Of a DNA stretch of 64,000 nucleotides, positions 34,857 to 46,527 are shown in pieces (positions within the stretch are counted from its first letter, which is position 1; the number at the start of each line of letters is the position of its first letter). Source of the stretch: Gymnopus androsaceus JB14 (Eukaryota > Basidiomycota > Agaricomycetes > Agaricales > Omphalotaceae); NCBI GenBank assembly GCA_009733575.1, contig ML769511.1, forward strand, positions 62,001-126,000. Direction: 5' to 3'. The notes below the pieces were generated by a model. It saw only the letters and a list, made by a program, of their open reading frames with translations. It was not told where the DNA came from and did no database searches. A program made the position numbers and the translations under genes.

Positions 34857-35972
34857 CTTTCAAGAGAGATATTGAGAGGGAGAGACGGTAAGGGGATGCA
34901 CAAGTTACCGTCACTTGACAGGGCAGAATTTAGTTGATATTAGAGCGAATTGTGCGCGCGCGGGCTGTCTAGACTCTCCTAGACCCAAGGCAGGAGAAGA
35001 AAGGAAGTACTGTTGTTGCCTGCATTGCAAGCGCCAGTGCTTTTAAAACTATTCGATTTTCGATCGATTGGCGACCCAGTTATAACCTCAAGTTAAGCAG
35101 AAGGTTGAAATAGCGTTGAAAATGAGCCCGAAAATCGAGGGACCAGAGTCTGAATCTGGGAATACCGGTGAAGCACATGGCCGCTACAGCTACATTTGAA
35201 GCCGGTCATCGCAAACTCGGTTGCAGAAGTTAGAATCAACGAAACGGAGCAGGTAATCAGCTTTCCGTACTGCTCTATGTAAATGGGTATTCAACTCAGC
35301 TCTATCCTCACGATCAAGCGAACATAAAAACCGACGGTGATGATTGTCCAGAGTGGCGCGCAGACACAGTATACAGGTACATGGAGCTCACCTTTTTGAG
35401 CGTATACAATACAATACCTAGAAAAGCCGTTAGTTTCTTGCCGTCACTCAATGTAAACACTCATCTTCTGAATACAAGGAACCGACTGGGAGGCTCCACC
35501 AACATCCATAACTAGATCCCATAGATTGCCATTCCATAAGTACAACAGATGTGCCAGGCGATCGTGTGCCATAACGTCCTCAAAGGATGGTTCAAAGAGC
35601 CGATATTAAAACCTTTCCCGACCGAGATGATTAACAGTACGGATTGTAACTCTCAACCGAGCTGACCGGAAAGCTGATAAAATCGACAAGGCTGGATTTG
35701 AGCGATGGGTTTAGGGAGATACGAGGATACTGGATTTTGCTCTGGAAGAATCAGCTTCAGTCGAGCAAAATCTGAGAGAAGACATTACTAACATATCGGT
35801 TCGTCGTTCTTCTGTGCCTTCTCCCATTATATTGACTACACGGACAAGCGCTATTAACCAAGACATGCCAACCAAGACATGTCTGTCATCAAGTCAGGTC
35901 AAAATTTGTCCTTGCATTTCGGATAAGCTGGCAGGAGATGATCTTGAGGGCGTTCAACTCATGAGAAACGAA
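34857..35972. other. Unresolved region upstream of the terminal exon
   Basis: May hold more exons of the minus-strand gene ending at 34671, but no splice-consistent chain was found. No other feature recognised. Confidence 0.3.
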
Positions 35973-36077
35973 GGTGAAAGACAAAAAAAGAGCGCGCGGC
36001 GGGCGTTTAATTGGCGCCTTGGCCTCCGACCGATGATCCGAACTATAAGTACTCGCCTTCTCGGAGCTGGGCTCTGC
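35973..36077 (+). repeat. Orphan copy of the 38.6-kb promoter segment
   Basis: GGTGAAAGAC, an A-run, CGCGGCGGGCGTTTAATTGG, CCTCCGACCGATGATCCGAA, CTATAAGTACTCGCCTTC and GGAGCTGGGCTCTGC match 38587-38720 in the same order. The TATA box is included, but the coding sequence that follows the other copy is missing here. Confidence 0.8.
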
Positions 36078-36510
36078 ACAGTGCATTGGCTATGAGACTG
36101 TGCTTCTAGTGGACAAGCGAGGTAGGAGAGGACATGTGCGCTGGGTCTGTCGGATTGGAGGTATCGCGGCCAGTGCCTGATGGGGTGCAATTCCTCATAC
36201 ACGTCTTCGCCCGATGCTGATTTGATTCCTAATGATATTGGAGTAGATGGGAGCTGGATGGAGGAGTGCGGAGTTGAATTTGGATTTGAGGGGACCTGCC
36301 GCCGAAATAGACCATCATGGTTGTGCAGTGTGTCCTGGTCATTGGGGCCGTTTTAGTCAATCATTTGGTTCAGTTTGTTCTCGTTCCAAGTTCACCATTC
36401 AAGCACAGGGAAATTGACCTCGAAACAGGGTTGAGCCGTCGAAAGGAAACTTGTGCATCATACAATACATTAAACAGTAAGTACTTCGTAAAAGACAGAC
36501 AAACAAGTTG

Positions 36511-36622
36511 GATGGTAAATAAAAGTTGAAGTCCAGATCATAATGAATAACTATCATGAAAAATAAGATGGTAAATAAACGTTGAAGTCCAAATCATAAT
36601 GATTAACTATCATGAGAAATAA
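36511..36622 (+). repeat. 56-bp tandem repeat x2
   Basis: Copies at 36511-36566 and 36567-36622 share GATGGTAAATAAA, GTTGAAGTCCA and ATCATAATGA..AACTATCATGA with a few substitutions. They lie just past the 3' end of the RTA1-like gene. Confidence 0.85.
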
Positions 36623-36659
36623 AATGTGCATCAACCGATGAAGAAAATTGTGGACATGT

Positions 36660-38040
36660 CTAGACTTTGACAAAGTTTGTTGGGCTCAACTCTGTAGAGG
36701 AACTCAGGCCCTTCGTCTGAGTAGGAGAGTTCTTGTCGTTTTCGTCAAGCAATCTTCCAGGGTGGGCAATATTCAAGGTATACATGGCAAAAGCGACCAT
36801 TGTCGCGTCGAAGAAGCCTGCAACAGTGGATCAGACTATCTTCCGTATGAACGAAGGAGGCAAACTAAACATACAAAACAGCCATTGTGTTCGAATAACT
36901 TTTCCATTGAAACCATAGCTTAGCTCTATAGTTCGATAGATAGCTCTGTGAATATTATCGTCTGTAAATGTAAAACGCTGGAATAAAATGTGGTGTACCT
37001 GATGAATAGACAGGCTGTGTTGAACATTAGAGCGTAAATAAGCAACTGGAGGCGATGATCGATAACCCCAGTTTTATTTTCTCCTTCAGTTGAGCAACGG
37101 ACAGGGCGTTGTCGGGAAAAGCGCCAAAAGTACTCTGTTGCTAGAGCCATGTAGCAAAGCATCACCCCTAGAGGAATAAATGTTTATTGACTCGAGCGCG
37201 ATTATGGAATATGGCAAACATACCAACTTGGAACCCGATTCCACCCAGCATAATATTCGAGCCCTGATGAACCAAGAAAATTAGAACTACCTTGGCGGCA
37301 TATGAGCGTCCTCTTACAGTGTTGACTTGCGATTGAGAAATGTTGGTTCCAGAAGCAACTGAACCTCCACCCGCTTGAACAAAAAGAGCAATGATATCCT
37401 AGGTAGGTAGGTCAGCACAAGCACTTAACGCGAATACTATTAAATGTCTTACACATGTGACGAAGATCCTTGAATCTGTTCAAGTATCAGTAACAATTTG
37501 AGAGTAAAAGAAAGAAAATGGGAGTACAGCGGCGAGGACGAAGACGACTATAAGAATCACCCAGCTTTCTGATGATCCTAGCCAAGATTATAAAGTTGGC
37601 TGCAAGGAGAGGAGTCGGGGCAACGATGGTACAAACAATCCTACGGAAGATTGTTAAACAATGGTGGAAAAGAGGAAAAGACAACTGTCACGTACTGGAT
37701 GGTAAAAGCGTCGGCGTTGTCAACGTTTTTACTGGACCATACACGTCCGTACCATCCCGCTAGTTCAATTAAACCAGCAAAAACGGCCGTGTATAAAAAG
37801 AACCATTTGCGGTAGGCGATTGCTTGACAAAAGTGAGTGACTAGTTCAGAAGAACCGATTTAGCTGATGCCAAACTGAGCAAAGAAGATAGTTCTTACAA
37901 GTTGAGATCCCAAACAAAGTCATAAACAGTATACCGACAGCGAACGAAGGTGTGTATCCATATGGATTCAAATCATCGTCCGCCGACGTGTTGTCTCGAG
38001 CAACAAAAGAAGTCAAAGAAGTGAAGTAATTGTCCAGCAT
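36660..38040 (-). CDS. RTA1-like (lipid-translocating exporter family) membrane protein
   Basis: Many short exons on the minus strand rebuild a seven-span RTA1-domain protein. It begins MLDNYFTSLTSFVARDNTS, then NPYGYTPSFAVGILFMTLFG, WFFLYTAVFAGLIELAGWYG, NADAFTIQIVCTIVAPTPLL, ANFIILARIIRKLGDSYSRL, FVQAGGGSVASGTNISQSQV, GSNIMLGGIGFQVGVMLCYM, RRLQLL-type HRLQLLIYALMFNTACLFIR, YRTIEL and FFDATMVAFAMYTLNIAHPG. A charged tail stops at 36660. Yeast relatives (RTA1, RSB1) affect resistance to amphiphilic compounds or sphingoid-base export; the role here is inferred only from the family. An upstream in-frame ATG at 38103 would add 21 residues. No frame break was noticed. Confidence 0.85.
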
Positions 38041-38586
38041 CGAAAAGATCATAAAGATTAAATGATGAGGAAGAAGGAATGGTCTGCCTCGACAAGCAGG
38101 CATGCACCATACTTATACTTCCAGTAGATATATTTTTCAAAGAACGAAGGAGATGGTTATCACTAGCAGCGTCTATGGAGCCCGCTATTCGTATTCAGGC
38201 GTTGCATTTGCATCAATATCGGCTTCGAAAATGCCTGAGTGTATCGAGGCTCTCATAGCATCGAAGCTGGAGTTAACAAAAATCGTGGTAATATGACAGC
38301 GCGCAGCGCAAGTGTTGGTCGAAAATACAGTAACGCGCAGCTCGCAGTTGTCCGATCTTTCCATGTAAACAGTCCAACGTCGTACAGACAGAAGCGGTGT
38401 CTTGTTGCATCGCCTTCCGAATTTTTGTTGCTGCAGTCTCTACTATAAAGCTTTGAGGACCTTATTGGAAGAAAGGAAGGAAGGAAGTTGGTTATTAACC
38501 TCAACAAAGGTCAGATGAGAGTAAAAATGACCGTACACTACCAATAGTTTAATCGAATTAGGTCAAAAGTTGTTCCTTCGTTCAAC

Positions 38587-38720
38587 GGTGAAAGAGTAAA
38601 AAAAAAGAGCACGCGGCGGGCATTTGATTGGCGCCTTAGCCTCCGACCGATGATCCGAACTGTCCGCGCCTATAAGTACTCGAAGTTCGCATCGCCTTCG
38701 CTGTCGGAGCTGGTCTCTGC
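38587..38720 (+). promoter_or_regulatory. Promoter segment of the secreted-protein gene, duplicated at 35973
   Basis: Contains TATAAGTA at 38671, 61 bp before the start codon at 38732, and the blocks ATTGGCGCCTTAGCCTCCGA and CCGATGATCCGAACTG. A shorter, slightly diverged copy is found at 35973-36077. Conservation of both the GC-rich block and the TATA box suggests that a promoter-containing segment was copied. Confidence 0.65.
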
Positions 38721-38731
38721 TAAATTTCACC

Positions 38732-39686
38732 ATGATTTTTTCTCTCAATCCCTTTGTCCCTGTATTCCTTCTCCTCATCAAGCTTGTCGCTGTCGATGCC
38801 TCCCCCATCAGCCCCCACTTACTCTCTAGTTCTACCAAGGATCCGGACATGGTTGTAGGGTATATTTTTACGGTTGAAGTACGGTTTCCCTTAAGGTGAC
38901 TGGCTGATAAACTCAATGCTGACCACCAATGGCGACACTATGCAGGAACATGCTAAGAAAATTAACGAAGCAGAAACCATTATAGAGGATGTTCCTACAG
39001 GTACCGAAGGATATCGGCATCTTTTTGCTGAGCCATTGCCCCCCGTTGCTACAATGTTGGCTAAATCTTCTACAAATTTCTGGATAGTGAGATTAACTGT
39101 TTCAACTTATTTGATGTCGTCTCTCCAACTCCCTTGCTTTAATTTAGTGCACTGTTACTACCAAGCCCAACAGCAAATTCATGACAACTGCAATGGTAAT
39201 GTATCCAAACGTTCTCCTTGTTCCGGTTATAGAACAGACTTTTACATTTCGTAGTTATTTGTTCCAGAATATTTTCACAAAACGCTAACAGCATATGCGA
39301 AAAGCCAAGTTGAACCAAAAACCAAACAACATTACGACCCAGCAAAAACCATGCTCTTTTTTCATGATAATCACCATCATATTTTGCTTCTTCCGCCGCT
39401 GTATGTGTCTCCTGCCAAAGCAGCTCATGTTCGTGCCAGAGCTGAGCCCAAAGGGTTGAATTTGCTCGGGCTAAAGGCAGTCTGTGAAGTTTTGAGTGGG
39501 TAATACGCTACAGTACTCCCTTCCTCGAAGCTGATCTTCCATGCAGGGACGTACAAGGAACCTAAAGACCCATTTGCTCCATGGAATAAATGGCCTATTG
39601 CTCAATGGCCTACTCATGAAAATTACCCAGATGAAGCGTCTGACGCCAAAACAGAGTACATGCAAACTTCATCTGGGTCTGTCTAA
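38732..39686 (+). CDS. Small secreted protein of unknown family
   Basis: Five exons (38732-38878, 38946-39086, 39148-39195, 39255-39495, 39547-39686) encode 238 aa with all phases closing. A clear signal peptide (MIFSLNPFVPVFLLLIKLVA, then VDASP) begins the protein. Downstream segments are INEAETIIEDVPTGTEGYRH, LFAEPLPPVATMLAKSSTNF, ALF-free basic HKTLTAYAKSQVEPKTKQHY, MLFFHDNHHHILLLPPLYVS, a cluster of alanines, then TYKEPKDPFAPWNKWPIAQW and a serine-rich end. The last donor is GTGGGT. No domain was recognised; size, secretion and lack of family fit an effector-like or lineage-specific secreted protein (inference). Confidence 0.7.
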
Positions 39687-40533
39687 TGATTGCCGCCAGC
39701 CATATCCTTCCCTACAAGGACTTGGAAACCATACCGGAAGCCGCCAGTTTTATACATATACCTTCGTAGCGCCATTGGAGCGTCCAGAAATATACCTATT
39801 TATTAATCTCGAAACCTCAAACTGGGACTGTCGATGCTTAGGTATCAGCCCTCTTCTGCAAATCGTGCGCTCGTATGTATAGGGCCCATGCAATGGTACT
39901 AGGTGTTTATCTGGCAAGTGCCGCCGTGCGTGCAAAACAGAAAATCGGAATTGGCATAGAAATACATGTGTAGATCGATATCAAGTTCTTTCACCCATAT
40001 GTTAGCTGGGCCAAAGTATGAGCTCCAAGCGAAGCCTCTCTTCTCAATATCGCTATTGTCATTCTTAGATCCCAGACATTGATACTAAGTACTCTGGTTG
40101 AGCAGCGGTGCTCCGTAAGCGGGGCCTCAAAGTCCATCATATTTTGCAACTGGAGCCTGGTTGACCGCTGCCACTGGTGAGAATGAATGATTGACTTCTC
40201 GATACCTTGAAGCAATGACAGAGGGTGGAACGGGGACGATTAAGAGCACTAAACGAGCAGCCTATCAGTGTAGTATCATGATGGTGTTGGTTGGAGTTAA
40301 AAAGTAAAATTCCTGCGCCAATCAGGCATTCGTGAGGATAGCTTTGGCCGATCTCAGTTCAGATTGAACCAGTTTCGAGCTCTTGTTGGTTGTTACTTCA
40401 GCCAGGGTAACTTTAGGTGAGAACTTTGATACTGTTACACATCCTACTACAGTACATACATATCTATTCCATAAGCTTTCGTCCATCTTGATCAGTCGCT
40501 GCTGATCAAGCAAGTATGCCATTCTCTGGAGAG
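39687..40533. other. Intergenic, no gene seen
   Basis: Tail-to-tail gap between the secreted-protein gene and the aldehyde dehydrogenase. No further gene supported. Confidence 0.5.
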
Positions 40534-42546
40534 CTATCTGGAATATGCACATTCAAACCCGGAGCACATTCGACTTCGAAAGGAGTGCTCAGTATATGGT
40601 GGATAGCGAAGGTGAACCATTTGCTCGGCTCTGAGAAGGAGGAGAATGATTATGAATACAAGTCCTCAAAATTCAAATTCAAAAACTCACTCTGCAGGAA
40701 TATCCACTGATGTTCTATCATATGAAAAACATTCAAATGTGTGTTGGAGAACTTGTCGGCCATCTATAACAGAAACAGGTGGGTCAGCATAATAGAAGAA
40801 AAAAAGATCAAATAGAAGAAACACCCACATCCAGATTCACCTACACCTCCAAATGGTAGGACTTTGACTATGAAACAGAAGTATCAGTATAAGGAAGCAT
40901 TGCACTAGTAAAGGTATACTCACCATCCAACTGCATAAATGTATCATTGAATACAAGATTCCCGCTCATGGTCAATTTGCGCACTGAGTAGAAAGGGAAT
41001 ATCACTCAGTATATATGGCAGAGTCTGACAAGGGTTAACTACTGACCATCCTTCTGTATTTGCTCGTTCTTTGAAAACAGGTATATAACAAGGGGATGAT
41101 CCCTGTGGAAGACATATAGAATCAGCCTTCCTTCATTGATGAAAATGAAAATAACAAACCTAGCACTAATCCACTGGCATGCCGCACTTGTATCTTCCAC
41201 CTCCATAATCGCAAGGATTGGTCCAAAAGTCTCCGATTCAAGCAAAACATCGCCCGGTTTGACAAGCTATCAAATGGAAAGATAGCAAATTCAGCCGTGA
41301 ATCCCAAAGCGGTAGCGCGGAAAAATCTGACCACAACAGTAGGCTCAATTCTCCTCTCTTCCTCATCTATACCACCACCCATGAGGACCTTGCCCTGTGT
41401 GCGATCTAGCAAACCTTTGATTCGCTTGAAATGCTGCATGTTGATAATGCGAGCATACGAGTCGGATTTCAGTGATCCATCGGGGTAGCAAGATGCGTAA
41501 GCCTTCTTTAGCCCTTCTGTAAAAGCGGCAAGGGCAGAAGGCGGGATCAGAACGTAGTCAGGAGACACACAAAGCTATCGACAGCATGTTCAGTTGCCAA
41601 TGAAATCAGTTGACTCGAGGAAACCTTACTTGTCCACAGTTGCTTAGCTTGCCAAAAAGAACCCGTTTTGCCGCTAGTTCCAAATCGCACTCGGGGTCGA
41701 CGATCACAGGACTCTTGCCGCCCAGCTCGAGAGTAAGAGGTGTGAGATGCTTGGCAGCAGCAGCGGCAATTATGCGCGCAACGGACCCGTGTCCGGTGTA
41801 GAAAACTACATAGAATGAATGGTATTCGTCAACTCAATCAAGTAAATCGCTTACTATGATCCCACTTCTGCTCAAGGACTTTGGTAACCTCTGGTACACC
41901 TCCACAGACGACCTTGAGTGCGTCTTGGTCAAGATACTGAGGTAGGAGACGTTGCATGACTCCAGCGAAATTTGGGGTGATTTCACTAAGCTTGAGACAA
42001 ACTGTGCATCCCGCAGCGATAGCGCCTATCGTTCCTTGCATAGACAAGATAAGAGGATAGTTCCATGGCGAGATTACTAAGTGAAAATAGGATTAGACAT
42101 CAACCTGCGAAACGTAGTGGGAAATTGAAAGTACTCAGCACAGCGCCCTTTGGAGTCGGTGTGACCCTCGGCTTCCACTTTTTCTGTGGGGGTGGAATAT
42201 CAGGGTGTCCTTCAAGATTCTTCTCTGCTGCCCATTCCGGAAGTCTCTTGGCGGATAAAATGGCCCTATCAATCATGACATTGAGCTCTGTCGTATAAAC
42301 TTCGAAAGCTGGCTTTCCCAAGTCTTGATAGAGAGAATCGGCAAGAGCTTTGTGGTTATCCTGAAGCATACGAGAGATCTGCAGTAGCTGATGTTGGCGC
42401 CATGCTAACGGAAAGGTTTTCCGAGTTGCAAATGTAGCGTGTAAAGACGCATTGATCTATGTCGAAGACTTTGTTGAGAAAAACGGATTGAAAAGCAGAC
42501 AGTAATTGTGCACCTTTGGGATTTCGTCGAGAGGTGTATCTATCAT
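40534..42546 (-). CDS. Aldehyde dehydrogenase, ALDH3/fatty-aldehyde type
   Basis: Eleven exons (42514-42546, 42135-42456, 41855-42076, 41630-41805, 41332-41574, 41160-41266, 41047-41102, 40924-40983, 40829-40867, 40691-40763, 40534-40630) encode 475 aa. NAD-binding and catalytic signatures are present: IISPWNYPLILSMQGTIGAI, IFYTGHGSVARII, TLELGGKSPVIVDPECDLEL (catalytic Glu region), FGKLSNCGQLCVSPDYVLIP (the first cysteine fits the catalytic position), ESETFGPILAIMEV and VLPFGGVGESGYGRQVL. The short N-terminus and overall pattern match class 3 aldehyde dehydrogenases such as yeast HFD1. It oxidises medium- or long-chain aldehydes to acids using NAD(P)+. The donor of the fifth intron (GTCAGA) is weak. 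Confidence 0.93.
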
Positions 42547-42842
42547 TGCGATAAACTGCTCTTGTCTTCCTGGCTGGCTCCTTATAAGAAAGTGGAAGCG
42601 AATCGGATCCGAGAAGTGGAGCGAGCGAGAAAAGCTATCACTTTAGGACTTTCTCCTATATGTCGTGGCTCGTCGTGGGGGAATGTGAGAGAAATAGATC
42701 TGTGACTATGATGTCGATCTTTGTATTCAGGTATACGATCGAGCTGAAAACATCGTGATTTAACTTTTAGTTCAAGAGGAAGCTAGCGGATCATTTCCGG
42801 TCACGACCGTGTGACCAAAGATTGCGCCACATAAGTAATAAA

Positions 42843-43839
42843 GGTTGACCGATCACTTTTCTGGGTTCCCACGGCTGTTATCTGCGCAGATAACAGCCGC
42901 GCAGACCTCAACATTTCGCTACATGCGAAATGAAAAGACCGTTGCTCTGTAGATTAATAGATTGACATAATCTCAGTAATAATAAGCTGCTCAATCTTTT
43001 TCAGCAGTTTTAACAGGTTTTGAGCAGTGAAATCGAGAAAATGCAGATAACAAGCAGATAACATGGCGCATCGCTTCAAATGCAAAAGCACAATAGCTCG
43101 CTCAATTCTCAACCAATTTAGATGAGGTTGAGCGTATTCTGAAGCGGTTTTGAAGCTCTAGGGGGGCCCATATATAGATCAACAGAAATATATATATATA
43201 ATTTTCTCTATACCGAAATCATGCCAGGCTCCATCCTAGAACTTCAAAACCACTTCAAACGTGCTTGACCCCATTCATTTCCAATGGGAATTGGGCAAGC
43301 TATCATGCTTTTGCGTACCAAGACCGCGAGAGGCCCCCCGAATTAGCATAAATTAGGACCCAGATTTGCCAAAATCCTTGGCTGTTTTTAGCATAAAGTA
43401 GGCCTCAAAGCTCGAAGCCTTGCCCGTTATAGCGTAAATTAGGCCTCCGGAGGATTTTAGAGGTAAGCGTACCTCATGGCTAGAAGCCATGGCAAGAAAT
43501 ACGAAAAAAGTACCGTTCGAGACTCCGGTGCACCAAAGACAGTTCAGAACCCCCAGAAAAACGCGCGGCACCAAAAAATTGAAGATTTTCGGCATATCAT
43601 ACATCATATCCTTGTCCGAATTAGCATAAAAGAAATACTAGCGTAAATGAGGCCCACCTGGCCGGGTCTGGGGGAGCTTCTGGGGGCCTACCGTGGGAGA
43701 CTAATTATGCTACCGTTAGGCACTCAGAGGCAATAACACAGTTCAGCAATTGAGAGAAAAAAATCCTCAGCTCTCTCTCTTTTTCCTTTTTTCCTTTCCT
43801 TTTTTGGGGTCAACTACCCAGAAAAGTGGTCGGAAAACC
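42843..43839. mobile_element. 997-bp non-autonomous DNA transposon with 8-bp target duplication
   Basis: Flanks carry the same 8 bp GTAATAAA at 42835-42842 and 43840-43847. Ends form ~24-bp imperfect inverted repeats (GGTTGACCGATCACTTTTCT on the left; the right end read inward is GGTTTTCCGACCACTTTTCT). The interior has no transposase. It holds a perfect 26-bp palindrome at 42873-42898 and five TAGC(A/G)TAAA-type motifs near 43346, 43390, 43432, 43621 and 43641. An 8-bp duplication is typical of hAT and KDZ elements; GG ends argue against a standard hAT (CAG ends). Confidence 0.85.
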
Positions 43840-43901
43840 GTAATAAACGCTCATAACAGTACGTACTACATAGTTCCAGCAACCACGTAAATAATAAACG
43901 C

Positions 43902-46271
43902 TCATTCCCCGACAGTTCCAGCAATAACACCTGCATTAGTGTAAGCAATTAAAAATAATCGAGCAAAAAATAATCGAGACGCACTGCCATGAACGCCCCA
44001 CTCGACGCCCAATCCAAACATAATCCAACCAATCAAAATAATCCCAGCTGAAGCCGCCAGGAATATCCATCGCATTCCTTCTCTCCCAGGATGAGCCTTT
44101 TTCAACGCCTTTTCATTCTCCAAAAGCTTCTCCTCATCTTGCATCATCGACCTCCGTATCATCATCGACAGCAATGCCTCGCTTCGATAGAAGACTCTTC
44201 ACTTCCGCCGGTAATTTTGAAGGCTTCACTTGAGACAACCTTGCTGCAGGAAGCCATGTAGTCCAGTTCGCTATAATCAATAGAGCACCGCTGATTGCCA
44301 CGGAGATGAATGCATAGACAAGCCATAGAGTGACTGCTGGATCCAAAGACGCATTCGGTGTATCGTCCTGTAACTTTCCAGCTGCAACGGTGATGATCAC
44401 GATGGAGGCTTGGACGACGGATTCTGTAAGGTGTGCCACAGATGAGTGGACTCAAGATCGACACTAGAAGTTGTCGAGCAACTTACTTTTGATAGCAAAC
44501 GCAGTCGCAAACCACTGAGGATCACCGATAATACTTCGAATGATCTCGACCTGCGGTGCTGGAGTTACACACTATTTCAGAGCCCTCAAATTTTGCGTAA
44601 AGGATGTACAAGATGAACTGCTCACTTGAGCTAGAGCATAAAAAACATATGCCGCAACTATTATCAAAGATAACACCGAGTTAAGGAACTCATTGGAATT
44701 GAAAAGATACATACTGAAGGAGGGGATCGAATGCGAAAACTTGAGCAGGAACATTGATATGACGAACATCAGTCCTGATATAAACACTGTGATTCGTTGA
44801 TATTAGCTTGAACACATTGTCGACTGTTTGCTGAAGAAGACTCACAAATTCGAAACCCTCTGTCCATAGAGATCGAATAAACACTCCAAGCACCGGGGTC
44901 AGGCACGCTGGAAGGAGCAAATAGAAGCTCGATACCCATCCGGCAATAACAGCGCCTTTTTTGAGTCGCTGCTGTGCAAATTGACTGTCGAATACAGGCT
45001 TAGAGGCTAACTAACTAGGAGACCGATTGCGTATAGCAATCACTTACGTCGAGATAGAAACAAAAGATTGCACGCCAGCATTCTCAAAGATAGAGAAACA
45101 AAACCACGAGCCTAGCGGTACGCGTTCAGGTTGTGCTTCGCTTGCGGGTGAAGTCGGATAAATCACTTACCAAAATGTAAGTGGCAGGTTCCTTACCGCT
45201 TTCAAGCTAAACACCCCTCTTCGATGATGGCTTTTCATAGTCAAACCATCCGTATGGTCCGTCACTTCGTAGTTAGCTAGAACCCATTTGTCCAGGAAAT
45301 AAACCGCAATAGCACAGATAAGGGAAAACAATCCGATGACGGCGGATATCCATAAAGCCCAACCATACGATCCGAGGTTAGCTGTTATGATGTTGGCGGT
45401 GGATTGACCAGTGAACTGGAGCAAGGTTTGCTACGCCCCTGAAGGAGAAGTTGAGGGATTTGGATATCTAGCGAGCGGGAAACCTACCAGATAGCTCCAA
45501 TCGAAAAAGCAAATCCGCCTCCCCTGGCGAAATACGTCGAAAAAATCCTATGTTGAGCGTTGTCCAGCGATCCGTCTCCGATCGCTGCAATAACCTTCCC
45601 GACGAATGAGGAGAGGGTAGCTGTTGAGATTGTTGGTGGCACTTCCGGCCATGACCATGCTTCCCGCCAAGTGGAACGCAGCCATGATGACGGTAAGGAG
45701 CGGACCACCCCATTTGTCGATGCAGAATCCAAACGAAATGCAGAGGAAAGTGTTTACCTGATGCCTTGGTCAAAGAAGAGCATATGGGATATGAGGCAAT
45801 GTTGGACGTACAAGGTTTGTGCAGGCAACCAAGGTGGCAAACTGGGAGTTGTTGATATGGACCTCCTTGATGATAGTCGTCTTGAGAGCACTACGAAATG
45901 TTAATATAAATAATATTAAATTCATTATATATAATAACAGAGTCCATCCTGAGATGATTGCAGCTGCACTCACACAATCAAGCCCTGAAAGAGTTCAGTC
46001 AGAGCGACATTACAACTGAGATGCTGGTTGAATCTGTTACTTACATTCGACCAATGGTTTCCAACTACAAACACAAAAGGTTAGAAGCACGAACAGAAGC
46101 AATCCAAATACGCATGTACTCACAACTAGCTAAACAGGTCAACGCAAGAATCATTACCCTCCATCCCAGTGGCAATTCGGGCTTTCTCGAGGGTGCGTTC
46201 ACAACAATATCGGAACCCTTGGAAATGGTGTCTGATTGTTTCTCTTGGCTTTCAAAATGGAGTTCAGCCAT
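43902..46271 (-). CDS. Major facilitator superfamily transporter, MFSD1-like, with two frame breaks
   Basis: The N-terminus MAELHFESQEKQSDTISKGS is followed by RVMILALTCLASFGNHWSN. Family-typical blocks are LKTTIIKEVHINNSQFATLV, FLCISFGFCIDKWGGPLLTV, AFHLAGSMVMAGSAT, VGKVIAAIGDGSLDNAQHRI, FSTYFARGGGFAFSIGAIW, SYGWALWISAVIGLFSLICA, LKKGAVIAGWVSSFYLLLPA, RSIIGDPQWFATAFAIKS, VVQASIVIITVAAGKLQDD and WLVYAFISVAISGALLIIAN. Twelve spans are expected. Family members related to lysosomal MFSD1 carry dipeptides, but substrate here is unknown. One base too many appears near 45605 (LLI|VGKV) and another near 44135 (VDDAR|DEEKLLENEK), so the gene is either sequence-damaged or newly inactivated. Exon ends are approximate. 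Confidence 0.78.
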
Positions 46272-46527
46272 GCTCAGAGAAGAATCCCGAAGGTGAGAGC
46301 AGAGAAAGTCAGATAGAGTCGGTCCATTTTAAAGCGCTTGCTGGGTAATAGAAGCCCCGTCCTCGCAGCTAGTGAGAGTTTATTTGAACCCTTTAATCGC
46401 GTACAAGCGGGACAGATGTCTGATATCTTAACTTATCAGATCATCTGATAAGATATTTCCCTCCAGCCTGAGAATAAAATCTCATCGGTGAATCGGATTG
46501 AATAGAAGATTGCATGTAATTCCACAA

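Noticed and set aside
42843..43839. CRISPR-like array of TAGCATAAA motifs
   Set aside because: Only short degenerate motifs at irregular distance, and the host is eukaryotic.
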